Shown: in pieces, positions 1 to 13,365 of the stretch
Layout of the letters: every line of letters begins with the position of its first letter
Position numbering within the stretch: the first letter of the stretch is position 1
Assembly (NCBI RefSeq): GCF_023721795.1
Contig: NZ_JAMQYE010000001.1
Location: forward strand, 310,001 to 374,000
Direction: 5' to 3'
From: Zeimonas sediminis
Lineage (GTDB): Bacteria > Pseudomonadota > Gammaproteobacteria > Burkholderiales > Burkholderiaceae_E
Length of the DNA: 64,000 nt
The notes under the pieces: generated by a model
What the model saw: the letters and a program-made list of their open reading frames with translations, nothing else
Told to the model about the DNA's origin: nothing
Database searches by the model: none
Translations under genes and position numbers: made by a program

Positions 1-921
1 GGGCGCTTCCGGCGGCGCGACGGCCTTGCCGTCCTGGTAGCGGTAGAAACCCTCGCCGGTCTTGCGGCCGTACAGGCCCGCCGCGATCCGCTGCGCGGTG
101 ATCGCGGTCGGGCGGAAGCGCGGCTCGTCGTAGAACTGGCGGTAGATCGACTCCATGACCGGGTGAGATACGTCGAGCCCGGTGAGGTCCATCAGCTCGA
201 AGGGGCCGAGCCGGAAGCTGCTGCCGTCGAAACCGACCTGCTCGCGCAGGATCCGGTCGATCGTCGGGACGTCGGCGACGCCTTCGGACAGCGCCTTCAG
301 CGACTCGGTGCCGAAGCCACGGCCGGCGTGGTTGACGATGAAGCCGGGCGAGTCCTGCGCGACGACCGGCAGGTGGCCGGTGGCGCGCGTGAGCGCGACC
401 ATGGACTCGACGATCGCGGAGTCGGTGCGCACGCCGTCGATCACCTCGACGACCTTCATCAGGGGCACCGGGTTGAAGAAGTGCCAGCCGACGACCCGGC
501 CAGGCAGCTTGCAGGCCGCCGCGATCTCGGTGACCGACAGCGACGAGGTGTTCGTGGCGAGCACGCAGCCGGGGCCCACGACGGGCTCGAGCTCGGCGAA
601 CAGCGCGCGCTTGGCGTCGAGGCGCTCGACGATCGCTTCCACGACCAGGTCGCAGCCGGCGAGGTCGGCCAGCGCGCTGGCCGGCTTCAGCCTGCCGGCC
701 GAGGCAGCCGCGGCCTCGGCACTGATGCGGCCCTTCTCGGCCAGCTTCGCGAAGGTGTCGCCGATCTGCGCGATCGCCGCGGCGACCGCGTCGGGATTGC
801 TGTCGAACAGGCGGACCGGCACGCCCGACTGCGCGAGGAGCTGGGCGATGCCGCGCCCCATGGCGCCGGTGCCGACGATGCCGGCCTGCTTGTACGGATG
901 GGTGGTGGCTGGTGCGCTCAT
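1..921 (-). CDS. 3-hydroxyacyl-CoA dehydrogenase, 3' end cut by window edge
   Basis: This enzyme oxidises 3-hydroxyacyl-CoA to 3-ketoacyl-CoA with NAD+, in beta-oxidation, aromatic catabolism or polyhydroxyalkanoate metabolism. The first ~307 residues are present. An N-terminal Rossmann motif (GIVGTGAMGRGIAQLLAQSG, near residues 14-33) binds NAD, a central NTSSLS segment and an HFFNPVPLMKVVEV motif are typical of the family, and the C-terminal 3-HCDH domain holds GRKTGEGFY. The frame is still open at the edge after one full family module of ~285 residues, so a longer ~500-residue PaaH/PaaC-type protein is likely (inference). The ATG at 919-921 is chosen because the dinucleotide-binding motif follows closely. 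It is divergent from the GST gene. Confidence 0.9.
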   Translation of the reverse strand, partial: MSAPATTHPYKQAGIVGTGAMGRGIAQLLAQSGVPVRLFDSNPDAVAAAIAQIGDTFAKLAEKGRISAEAAAASAGRLKPASALADLAGCDLVVEAIVERLDAKRALFAELEPVVGPGCVLATNTSSLSVTEIAAACKLPGRVVGWHFFNPVPLMKVVEVIDGVRTDSAIVESMVALTRATGHLPVVAQDSPGFIVNHAGRGFGTESLKALSEGVADVPTIDRILREQVGFDGSSFRLGPFELMDLTGLDVSHPVMESIYRQFYDEPRFRPTAITAQRIAAGLYGRKTGEGFYRYQDGKAVAPPEAP

Positions 922-928
922 CACACCG

Positions 929-934
929 ATTCTA
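929..934 (-). promoter_or_regulatory. Candidate -10 element of the 3-hydroxyacyl-CoA dehydrogenase gene
   Basis: On the minus strand TAGAAT (5 of 6 to consensus) is followed by 7 nt and then the ATG. This would place transcription start at or next to the start codon, giving a leaderless message. No clear -35 hexamer is visible at 16-18 bp. Confidence 0.4.
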
Positions 935-1053
935 CTGGAGCGGACGTTACACTGGCCGCAGGGAGATTCCGATCCGGCGCCCGGCGGGGCAGGTCCGCCG
1001 GCGCGCCGCGGGCCGGAATCGTGGCCCGAGGACGCAAGACGGAGACGCCATCC

Positions 1054-1719
1054 ATGCTCACGCTCGCCGGTTTTTCGGTCAGCAACTACCACAACAAGGT
1101 CAAGCTCGCCCTGCTGGAAAAAGGCATCCCCTTCGACGAGGAGCTCAACTGGGCCTCGAAGGACGAGGAGACGCTGTGCTGCAGCCCGCTCGGCAAGGTG
1201 CCGTTCCTGAAGACCGATCGCGGCGCGCTGTGCGAATCGCAGGTGATCCTCGAGTACCTCGAGGACGCGTATCCGCAGAAGCCGCTGCTGCCGGCCGACC
1301 CCTGGGAGAGGGCGAAGGTCAGGGAGCTCGTGGTCTTCGTCGAGCTGCACCTGGAGCTGGTCGCGCGAAGGCTCTACCCGCAGGCCTTCTTCGGCGGCAA
1401 GGTCTCCGCGTCGACGATCGACCGGACCCGCCCGGAGCTCGAGCGCAACCTGGCCGCCTTCGCCCGCCTGGCCCGGTTCTCGCCCTTCGTGGCCGGAGAT
1501 CGCTTCACGCTGGCCGACTGCGCCGCCTGCGTCCACCTGCCGGTGGTGTCGATGGCCTGCAAGGCGATCTGGGGCGAGGACCTGCTGGCCGGCCTGCCGG
1601 TGCGCGACTACCTGAAGCTGATGCGCGAGCGCGAGTCGGTCAGGCGGATCGATGCGGACCGCAAGGCCAACGCCGAGCTGATGGCGCGCGAGAAGCCCTT
1701 CGCGGCGCCGGCGGCCTGA
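1054..1719 (+). CDS. Glutathione S-transferase family protein
   Basis: A 221-residue cytosolic GST, close to the usual family length. The N-terminal thioredoxin-fold half begins MLTLAGFSVSNYHNKVKLAL, where the Ser/Asn pair sits in the glutathione-activating region. It carries the conserved cis-proline segment (KVPFL) and the ESQVILEYLE motif that binds the gamma-glutamyl part of glutathione. The C-terminal half is all-alpha (about residues 85-215) with the N-capping region FTLADC. The ATG at 1054 is chosen because the fold starts there; the frame stays open further upstream but shows no GST homology. The substrate cannot be read from the sequence. It lies 28 bp before the ROK kinase gene. Confidence 0.9.
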   Translation: MLTLAGFSVSNYHNKVKLALLEKGIPFDEELNWASKDEETLCCSPLGKVPFLKTDRGALCESQVILEYLEDAYPQKPLLPADPWERAKVRELVVFVELHLELVARRLYPQAFFGGKVSASTIDRTRPELERNLAAFARLARFSPFVAGDRFTLADCAACVHLPVVSMACKAIWGEDLLAGLPVRDYLKLMRERESVRRIDADRKANAELMAREKPFAAPAA

Positions 1720-1747
1720 GCGGCACGCAACCGGGGAGCCGCCAGCG

Positions 1748-2707
1748 ATGAGCCACGACGCCTTCGCCGCCCTGGCCGACGGCCGGCCGGTCGCCTGCGT
1801 GGACGTCGGCGGCACCAAGGTCTCGGTCGCCCTGGCCGACGCCCGGGGTTTCGTCGAGCGGCGCGTCGAGCCGACGGTGAGGCAGGGTCCGCCCGAGGCG
1901 CTCGCCCGCCAGGTGATCGGGATGCTCGAGGCCGCCTGCCGGCGGGCCGGCGTGCCGGACGAGCGCCTCGCCGGGATCGGGGTCGCGGCCTGCGGCCCGT
2001 TCGTGCGGATCGACGGGGGAATCGCGCTGGCCACGCCGAACCTGTGCGGCGGGCTGGCCGGCCCCGCGAGCGGCCTGCCCAACGACTGGGAAGCGATCCC
2101 GCTGGAGGTGCCGCTGCTCGCGCGCTTCGGCCGCCTGCGGATCGAGAACGATGCCGTCGCCGCGCTGGAGGCCGAGCGCCGCTGGGGCGCGCTGCGCGGC
2201 GCGGCGCACTGCGCCTACCTCACCTGGAGCACCGGCGTGGGCGCCGGGCTGTGCGTGGACGGCCGGGTGCTGCGCGGGCGCAACGGCAATGCCGGGCATG
2301 CCGGGCACATCTTCGTCGACGCCGGCGCGCCCGACGCGCTGTGCGGCTGCGGCAACCTGGGCGACGTGGAAGGGCTGGCCGGCGGCGCGTCGATCCGGCG
2401 CCGCTTCGGCATCGAACCGGCGGCGCTGTTCGAAGCGGCCGAGCGCGGGGAGGCGGACGCCGCGCGCATCGTGGACGGGCTGGTCCGGGTCGTCGGCCGC
2501 GCCCTCTACGACCTGGCGGTGCTGCTCGACCTGGAGCGCATCGCGCTGGGCGGGGGCGTGTTCTGGCACCACCGCGGGCTGCTGTTGCCCCGCCTGCAGG
2601 CCGAGCTGGCCGGGCGCTTCCCGAGGGTGACCGACGGGCTGGCGCTGGTGCCGGCCGGGCTGGGCGCCGAGGTCGGCGACTACGGGGCGCTGGCCCTGGT
2701 CGGCTGA
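1748..2707 (+). CDS. ROK-family sugar kinase
   Basis: A 319-residue ROK kinase, probably phosphorylating a hexose such as glucose, fructose or N-acetylglucosamine with ATP. Visible are the N-terminal phosphate-binding loop (CVDVGGTKVSVALAD, residues ~18-32), the STGVGAG and GHAGHI motifs of the active-site region, and a GNLGDVEGLAGG segment. The family zinc motif C-x-C-G-x-x-G-C is only partly kept: Cys199 and Cys201 are present but the third position is Asp206. It could have other metal needs or be an anhydromuramic acid or fructokinase-type branch; the substrate is not assigned. It converges on otsA with only 19 bp between the stop codons. Confidence 0.85.
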   Translation: MSHDAFAALADGRPVACVDVGGTKVSVALADARGFVERRVEPTVRQGPPEALARQVIGMLEAACRRAGVPDERLAGIGVAACGPFVRIDGGIALATPNLCGGLAGPASGLPNDWEAIPLEVPLLARFGRLRIENDAVAALEAERRWGALRGAAHCAYLTWSTGVGAGLCVDGRVLRGRNGNAGHAGHIFVDAGAPDALCGCGNLGDVEGLAGGASIRRRFGIEPAALFEAAERGEADAARIVDGLVRVVGRALYDLAVLLDLERIALGGGVFWHHRGLLLPRLQAELAGRFPRVTDGLALVPAGLGAEVGDYGALALVG

Positions 2708-2726
2708 GAAGGCGACCGGAGACCTG

Positions 2727-4121
2727 TCACGCGTTGCCGGCGGCGGGGCCGTCGCCGGCCAGCGCGCCGAGGAAATCGCCGCACCAGCGATGCACGTCGT
2801 GCTCGCGGATCCGCGCCAGCAGCGCCGCGTGCCGCGCGCGGCGCTCGGCCAGCGGCATCCTGAGCGCCTGCTGGATCGCCTCGGCGCTGCCGCGGATGTC
2901 GTAGGGGTTGACCAGCAGGGCCTCGTGCAGCTGCTCGGCGGCGCCGGCGAAGCGCGACAGCACCAGCACGCCGGGGTCGTCGGAATCCTGGGCGACCACG
3001 TACTCCTTGGCCACCAGGTTCATCCCGTCGCGCAGCGGCGTGATCAGCCCGACCCGCGCGGCCCGGTAAAGCCCCGGCAGTCGCTTGCGGGCGACGGTGC
3101 GGTGGATGTAGCGCACTGGCATCCAGTCCAGGCTGCCGAAGTCGCCGTTGACCGCGCCGCACAGGCCTTCCAGTTCGCGCAGGATGTCCGCGTAGGCGTC
3201 GACGCTCTCGCGGCTCGGCGACACGATCTGGATCAGCGTGGCGCTGTCCCGGTTCTCGGGGTAGTTGACCAGCAGTTCGCGGAAGGCCTTGATTCGCTGG
3301 GGCAGCCCCTTCGAGTAGTCGAGCCTGTCCACCCCGACCAGCAGGCTGCGGCGCGCGTACTGCTCGCGCATCGTCGCGAAGGTCTCGCGGGCCTCGCGCC
3401 CGGCCGCCAGCCTGGCGAACTCGTCGACGTCGATGCCGATCGGGAAGGCGCCGGCGCGCAGCGTGCGGCCGAAGGCCTCGAAGCGGCCATCGCCGAGCGC
3501 CCGCCCACCGGCCTCGGTCACGACGTAGGCCGAGAAGTGGGCCAGGTCCTGACGGCTCTGGAAGCCCACCAGGTCGCAGGCGAACAGCGAGCGCATCAGC
3601 CAGTCGTGCTCGGGGATCGTGGCGAAGATCGGAGGCGGTGGCAGCGGAATGTGCAGGAAGAAGCCGATCGGGTTGCCGCAGCCCATCGCCCGCAGCTCGG
3701 CGGCCAGCGGGATCAGGTGGTAGTCGTGGATCCAGATCGCGTCGCCGGGCTTCAGCAGCGGCTGCAGGCGCCGGGCGAACAGCTGGTTGACGCGACGATA
3801 GCCGGCGATCGCGCCGGACTCGAAGCGGGCCAGGTCGAGCCGGTAGTGGAACACCGGCCAGAGCACGCCGTTGCTGTAGACCGAGTAGTAGGCGTCGTGG
3901 TCGTCGCGGCCGATGTCCACCGTGGCCAGCGTGACGCGCCCCGCCTGCTGCACGTGCAGGTCGCCCTCGCCGGCGGTGCCGCCCTCGATGATCCTGCCGC
4001 TCCAGCCGAACCACAGCCCGCCGGTGCTGTTCAGCGCCTCGCCCAGCGCCACCGCCAGTCCTCCCGCGGACGCCTTGCGCGGGTCGGCAAGCCGGTTCGA
4101 CACGACGACGAGCCTGTTCAT
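2727..4121 (-). CDS. otsA: Trehalose-6-phosphate synthase
   Basis: Makes trehalose 6-phosphate from UDP-glucose and glucose 6-phosphate; cytosolic GT20 glycosyltransferase. The 464-residue length is normal. The N-terminal VVSNRL motif, the HDYHL segment near residue 130 (acceptor site), the R-L-D-Y-S-K-G phosphate-binding segment near residue 260 and the [13 protein letters not shown] donor-site motif near residue 360 are all present. It is the last gene of a three-gene minus-strand operon otsB-GH15-otsA, 16 bp after GH15. The product dephosphorylated by OtsB is trehalose, an osmoprotectant and stress solute. Confidence 0.96.
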   Translation of the reverse strand: MNRLVVVSNRLADPRKASAGGLAVALGEALNSTGGLWFGWSGRIIEGGTAGEGDLHVQQAGRVTLATVDIGRDDHDAYYSVYSNGVLWPVFHYRLDLARFESGAIAGYRRVNQLFARRLQPLLKPGDAIWIHDYHLIPLAAELRAMGCGNPIGFFLHIPLPPPPIFATIPEHDWLMRSLFACDLVGFQSRQDLAHFSAYVVTEAGGRALGDGRFEAFGRTLRAGAFPIGIDVDEFARLAAGREARETFATMREQYARRSLLVGVDRLDYSKGLPQRIKAFRELLVNYPENRDSATLIQIVSPSRESVDAYADILRELEGLCGAVNGDFGSLDWMPVRYIHRTVARKRLPGLYRAARVGLITPLRDGMNLVAKEYVVAQDSDDPGVLVLSRFAGAAEQLHEALLVNPYDIRGSAEAIQQALRMPLAERRARHAALLARIREHDVHRWCGDFLGALAGDGPAAGNA

Positions 4122-4137
4122 CGCGATCTCCCGTGCA

Positions 4138-5946
4138 TCAGATGACGGTCTCCCACGGCGCCGACAGGCGGACCGCGCAGTTGACGATGCCCACCATCGA
4201 GTAGGTCTGCGGGAAGTTGCCCCACATCTCGCCCGTCAGCGGATGGGTGTCCTCGGACAGCAGCCCGAGGTGGTTGCGCGCGGTCAGCATCGCTTCGAAG
4301 ATCTCGCGGGCCTGGGCGCGGCGGCCGATGCGCGCCAGCGCGTCGATCCGCCAGAACGCGCAGATGTTGAAGGCGGTCTCCGGCTTGCCGAAGTCGTCGG
4401 GGGCCTCGTAGCGGCGCATGTGCGGGCCGTCGCACAGGTTCGCCTCGAGCGCCTCGACGGTGGCCACGAAGCGGGGGTCCATCGGGTCGAGGAAGCCCAC
4501 CTCGGCCATCAGCAGCACCCCGGCGTCGAGGTGGCGGCCGCCGAAGCTGTCGACGAAGGCCTTGCGCTCGTCGCTCCAGGCCTCGCGCAGGATCGTCTCC
4601 TTCATCCGGTGGGCGTGGTCGCGCCAGAAGGCGGAGCGCGGCGAGCCCAGCCGCGCTGCGATCTTGCCGAGCCGGTCGCAGGCGGCCCAGCTCATCAGCG
4701 CCGACGAGGTGTGCACGCACGCGCGGGTGCGCAGCTCCCACATGCCGGCATCGGGCTGGCCGAACACGCGGACCGCCTGCTCGCCCACCTGCTCGAGCGC
4801 CTCGAACTCGGGCAGGCCGGCCGGCCGCAGCAGGCGGCGATCGTGGAAGGCCTGCGAGGCCCCCAGCACGATGTTGCCGTAGACGTCGTGCTGGAAGTGC
4901 TCCTGCGCCTGGTTGCCGACCCGGACCGGTCCAGTGTTCCGGTAGCCGGGCAGGTGGGCGCAGATCCGCTCGGTCAGCTGCTTCTCGAGGCCGATGCCGT
5001 AGAGCGGCTGGATGTGTCCGCCGCGGGCGTCGGCCACCACGTTGGTCAGCCAGCCGAGGTAGTCCTCCATCGTGCCGACCTCGGACAGGCCGTTGAGGGC
5101 GCGCACCACGAAGAAGGCGTCGCGCAGCCAGCAGTAGCGGTAGTCCCAGTTGCGCTGGGTGCCCGGCGCCTCGGGGATGCTGGTGGTCATCGCGGCGACG
5201 ATCGCGCCGGTGTCCTCGAACACCGACAGCTTCAGCGTGATCGCCGCCCGGATCACCTCGTCCTGCCACTCGAGCGGCAGCGCCAGCCGCTGGGTCCAGC
5301 TTCGCCAGTAGGCGAGGGTCTCCTGCTCGAAGTGCCGCGCGGTGTCGGCGACGCCTTCGCCGAGCGTCTCGTCGGGGCCCAGCAACAGGTTGAGCTCGCG
5401 GGTCAGCACGAAGGGCTGCGCGGCCAGCACGTGCGAGATCGACGCGTCGGTGTTGAGCCGCAGCGTGAGCGAGTCGTGGACGTAGCGGATGTGGTTGCTG
5501 CCCCGGGTGACCTGCGGCACGACCCGGCCCCAGTCGAAGCGCGGCGCGAGCACGATGCGGATGCGCGGGGCGCCGACCAGCGGACGCACCCGGCGCACCA
5601 GCGTCATCGGCCGGAAGATCCGCGATCGGCTGCGAAAGCGCGGCGCGAAGTCGGTGATCTCGATGCCCTGGCCCGCGCGGTCGAAGAGCTGGGTGCGCAG
5701 CACCGCGGTGTTCGGCTCGTACCACTGGCGCGAGCCGGCGAAGTCCTCGATCTCGATCGCGAAGCTGCTGCCGTTGCCCGAGGAGTCGAGCAAGGCGTCG
5801 AACACCGGATCGCCGTCGAAGCGCGGCAGGCAGCACCAGACGATGCGCGCGCGCCGGTCGACCAGCGCGCTGAACGCGCAGTTGCCCACCACGCCGAGGG
5901 CCAGCGACGGCTCGGCCGTCGCGCCGAATCCGGGCGCCTCGCTCAT
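4138..5946 (-). CDS. Glycoside hydrolase family 15 protein (glucoamylase/trehalase-like)
   Basis: A 602-residue GH15 enzyme, an inverting alpha-glucosidase family that includes glucoamylases and bacterial trehalases. It has the N-terminal beta-sandwich (about residues 1-230) and a C-terminal (alpha/alpha)6 barrel with W-D-Y-R-Y-C-W-L-R-D-A near residue 270, GNQAQEHFQHDVYG near 345 and GMWELR near 404, which contains the likely general-acid Glu. The start is ATG 5944-5946, overlapping the otsB stop as ATGA, so the two are probably translationally coupled. Its position inside the trehalose operon suggests it acts on trehalose or a related alpha-glucoside, perhaps as a trehalase that sets the pool size. 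That substrate is an inference. Confidence 0.9.
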   Translation of the reverse strand: MSEAPGFGATAEPSLALGVVGNCAFSALVDRRARIVWCCLPRFDGDPVFDALLDSSGNGSSFAIEIEDFAGSRQWYEPNTAVLRTQLFDRAGQGIEITDFAPRFRSRSRIFRPMTLVRRVRPLVGAPRIRIVLAPRFDWGRVVPQVTRGSNHIRYVHDSLTLRLNTDASISHVLAAQPFVLTRELNLLLGPDETLGEGVADTARHFEQETLAYWRSWTQRLALPLEWQDEVIRAAITLKLSVFEDTGAIVAAMTTSIPEAPGTQRNWDYRYCWLRDAFFVVRALNGLSEVGTMEDYLGWLTNVVADARGGHIQPLYGIGLEKQLTERICAHLPGYRNTGPVRVGNQAQEHFQHDVYGNIVLGASQAFHDRRLLRPAGLPEFEALEQVGEQAVRVFGQPDAGMWELRTRACVHTSSALMSWAACDRLGKIAARLGSPRSAFWRDHAHRMKETILREAWSDERKAFVDSFGGRHLDAGVLLMAEVGFLDPMDPRFVATVEALEANLCDGPHMRRYEAPDDFGKPETAFNICAFWRIDALARIGRRAQAREIFEAMLTARNHLGLLSEDTHPLTGEMWGNFPQTYSMVGIVNCAVRLSAPWETVI

Positions 5947-6710
5947 GCGCGCCTCCGCTCGCCGGCATCGACGGCCTGCCGCAGCCAGGCGCGCAGCGCG
6001 GCCGGCGACTCGCAGCGATGGCCGGCGACCGTTTCCCCGGGCCCGACCTTGATCGCGACGCCGCCCAGCGCGCGCACCCTGGCGAAGCCGGCCTCGTCGG
6101 TCACGTCGTCGCCGGCGAACACCGGCGTGCGCCCGGCGAAGGGCGCGTGCCGCATCAGCGCCTCGATGGCCGAACCCTTGCAGACGCCGGACGGCCGGGC
6201 CTCGACGACGCACTTGCCGGGCAGCAGCTCGAGCAGCGGCGAGTCGCGCAGCGCCGAGCGCATCGTCTCGGCGCACTGCTCGCCGAGCGCCGGTGCGCCG
6301 CGATAGTGCAGCGCGACCGACGTGGTCTTGCGCTCGACCAGCAGGCCCGGATGCCGGTCGGCGAGCGCCCGGGCCGCCCGCTCGACCGTTGCCAGCGCCG
6401 CGGCGAGGCTTCCGTCGGCCTCGTCCTCGGCGGGGCGGATCGCCGGCCCGCCCGCGGTCGCTCGCAGCAGCGCGCCATGCTCGGCCGCGGCAGGCAGGCG
6501 CAGAGGCGCCAGGAAGGCGTCGAGCTCGGCGATCGGCCGGCCCGAGACCACGGCGAGCGCGCCATCGAGCCGCGCGTGCAGGGCGTCCAGCACCGAAACC
6601 AGGTCGGGGGCCAGGCGCACCGCGTCTGGGCGCGGGGCGATGTCGGCCAGCGTGCCGTCGAAGTCCAGGAACAGGGCGACGGTGTCGCCGAGCGGGGGAA
6701 GCGGCTGCAT
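5943..6710 (-). CDS. otsB: Trehalose-6-phosphate phosphatase
   Basis: Dephosphorylates trehalose 6-phosphate to trehalose; HAD-superfamily phosphatase of 255 residues. The catalytic motif D-F-D-G-T is at residues 16-20 (nucleophile Asp16, general acid Asp18). The VVSGRP segment follows, the cap domain lies in the middle, and the Mg-binding GDDVTDEAGF motif sits near residue 200. The ATG at 6708-6710 is the only sensible start before the HAD motif. It is the first gene of the operon with GH15 and otsA; the order phosphatase first, synthase last is the reverse of E. coli otsBA with a GH15 gene between. Confidence 0.95.
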   Translation of the reverse strand: MQPLPPLGDTVALFLDFDGTLADIAPRPDAVRLAPDLVSVLDALHARLDGALAVVSGRPIAELDAFLAPLRLPAAAEHGALLRATAGGPAIRPAEDEADGSLAAALATVERAARALADRHPGLLVERKTTSVALHYRGAPALGEQCAETMRSALRDSPLLELLPGKCVVEARPSGVCKGSAIEALMRHAPFAGRTPVFAGDDVTDEAGFARVRALGGVAIKVGPGETVAGHRCESPAALRAWLRQAVDAGERRRA

Positions 6711-6740
6711 GGTCGGACTCGGGGACTCGATGCAGTCGAG

Positions 6741-6760
6741 TGTATAGCTTTCGGCCGAAA
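6741..6760 (-). promoter_or_regulatory. Candidate otsB promoter with a 12-bp palindrome
   Basis: On the minus strand TATACA (6746-6741) is a candidate -10 about 30 bp before the otsB ATG. Directly upstream, 6749-6760 is a perfect palindrome TTTCGGCCGAAA that would lie in the -10/-35 spacer, a common operator position. A further hairpin (ACTCGA 6725-6730 with TCGAGT 6736-6741) falls in the predicted leader. No good -35 was seen. Confidence 0.4.
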
Positions 6761-11254
<4,494 letters not shown>

Positions 11255-11276
11255 CCGGCGGGCGAGGCTGTCGGGG

Positions 11277-12461
11277 TCAGATGTTGAGGAGGAATTCGGA
11301 GAAGGACGGGCCGTCGGCATCGACCGGCACCGCGGGACTGCGCTGGGCAGGCGAGCCGGGCGCTCCGGCGGCGGCGGGACGGCCGCGCTCCTCGCCTTCC
11401 TCGGGCTCGTTCTCGAGGATCCAGAGCAGGTTGGTCGGCGAGTCGGCGTTGGCCAGCGCGTCGGCCCGGGTGATCAGCTGTTCGCGGACCATCCTGGCGA
11501 GCTCCTGGTCGAAGGTGCGCGAGCCGACCGCCATGCTCTTCTCGATCGCCTCCTTGACCTCGGTGAGCCGGCCCTGCTCGATCAGCTCGGCCACGTGCCG
11601 GGTGTTCAGCAGGATCTCGACCACCGGGATCCGGCCGCCGGCCAGCGAGCGGACCAGCCGCTGCGAGATCACGCCCTTGAGCGTGGCGGACAGGTCGGAG
11701 AGCAGCACGCGGCGGTTCTCGGGCGTGTAGAAGCTGACGATCCGGTTCAGCGCGTGATTGGCATTGTTCGCGTGCAGCGTGGCCAGCACGAGATGACCGG
11801 ACTGGGCGTAGGCGATGGCCGCCGACATCGTGGCGGTGTCGCGGATCTCGCCGATCAGGATGCAGTCGGGCGCCTGCCGCATCGCGTTCTTCAGCGCGAT
11901 CTCGAGCGAGCCGGTGTCGGTGCCGATCTGCCGCTGGTTCACGATCGAGCGCTTGCTGCGGAAGGTGAACTCGATCGGGTCTTCCAGCGTGAGGATGTGC
12001 CCCGGCTTGTTCTCGTTGCGGTGCTCGAGCATCGAGGCCAGCGTGGTCGACTTGCCCGAGCCGGTCGCGCCGACCACCAGGATCAGCCCGCGCTTCTCCA
12101 TGATCAGGTCGCCGAGCATGGACGGAAGCTGCAGCGTGTCGAGCGCGGGGATGTCGCTCGGGATGTAGCGGATCACGCTGGCCGGCGTGCCGCGCTGGCG
12201 AAAGACGTTGACCCGGAAGCTCCCGACCCCGCTGAGCCCGTAGCCGACGTTCAGCTCGTTGCTGGCCTCGAAGGCCTGCCACTGGCGATCGTCGACGATC
12301 TCGCGCATCAGCGAGGCGACCATCGGCGGCTCGAGGCGCTGCGCGTTGATCGGCACGGTGGCGCCGTCGATCTTCAGCTGGATCGGGGAGCCCGGCGACA
12401 GGAACAGGTCGGAAGCCTTCTTCTCGGCCATCAGCCGCAGCAGTCGCTCCATCATCGCCAT
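11277..12461 (-). CDS. pilU: Type IV pilus retraction ATPase PilU/PilT-like
   Basis: Hexameric secretion ATPase that powers pilus retraction. The 394-residue protein has an N-terminal PAS-like domain (residues ~1-110), Walker A GATGSGKSTT near 132-140, the Asp box and Walker B (LIGEIRDTATM), and the His box (ATLHANNANHALNRI). The length and C-terminal tail ending in FSEFLLNI fit PilU better than PilT. The ATG at 12461 has GGGAGA 7 nt upstream; a second start six bases on is possible. No other pilus gene is present, which is odd, since pilU usually follows pilT. Its neighbours are dapD before and the ArsC-like gene 22 bp after. Confidence 0.88.
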   Translation of the reverse strand: MAMMERLLRLMAEKKASDLFLSPGSPIQLKIDGATVPINAQRLEPPMVASLMREIVDDRQWQAFEASNELNVGYGLSGVGSFRVNVFRQRGTPASVIRYIPSDIPALDTLQLPSMLGDLIMEKRGLILVVGATGSGKSTTLASMLEHRNENKPGHILTLEDPIEFTFRSKRSIVNQRQIGTDTGSLEIALKNAMRQAPDCILIGEIRDTATMSAAIAYAQSGHLVLATLHANNANHALNRIVSFYTPENRRVLLSDLSATLKGVISQRLVRSLAGGRIPVVEILLNTRHVAELIEQGRLTEVKEAIEKSMAVGSRTFDQELARMVREQLITRADALANADSPTNLLWILENEPEEGEERGRPAAAGAPGSPAQRSPAVPVDADGPSFSEFLLNI

Positions 12462-12508
12462 CGCTCGTTCTCCCGCGTGGGGGCCGGCGTCGCCGGGCCC
12501 CGTCCGCT

Positions 12509-13330
<822 letters not shown>

Positions 13331-13365
13331 GGCGATCGTTCGATGCGCGGCGCGGGCGCCGCCGG

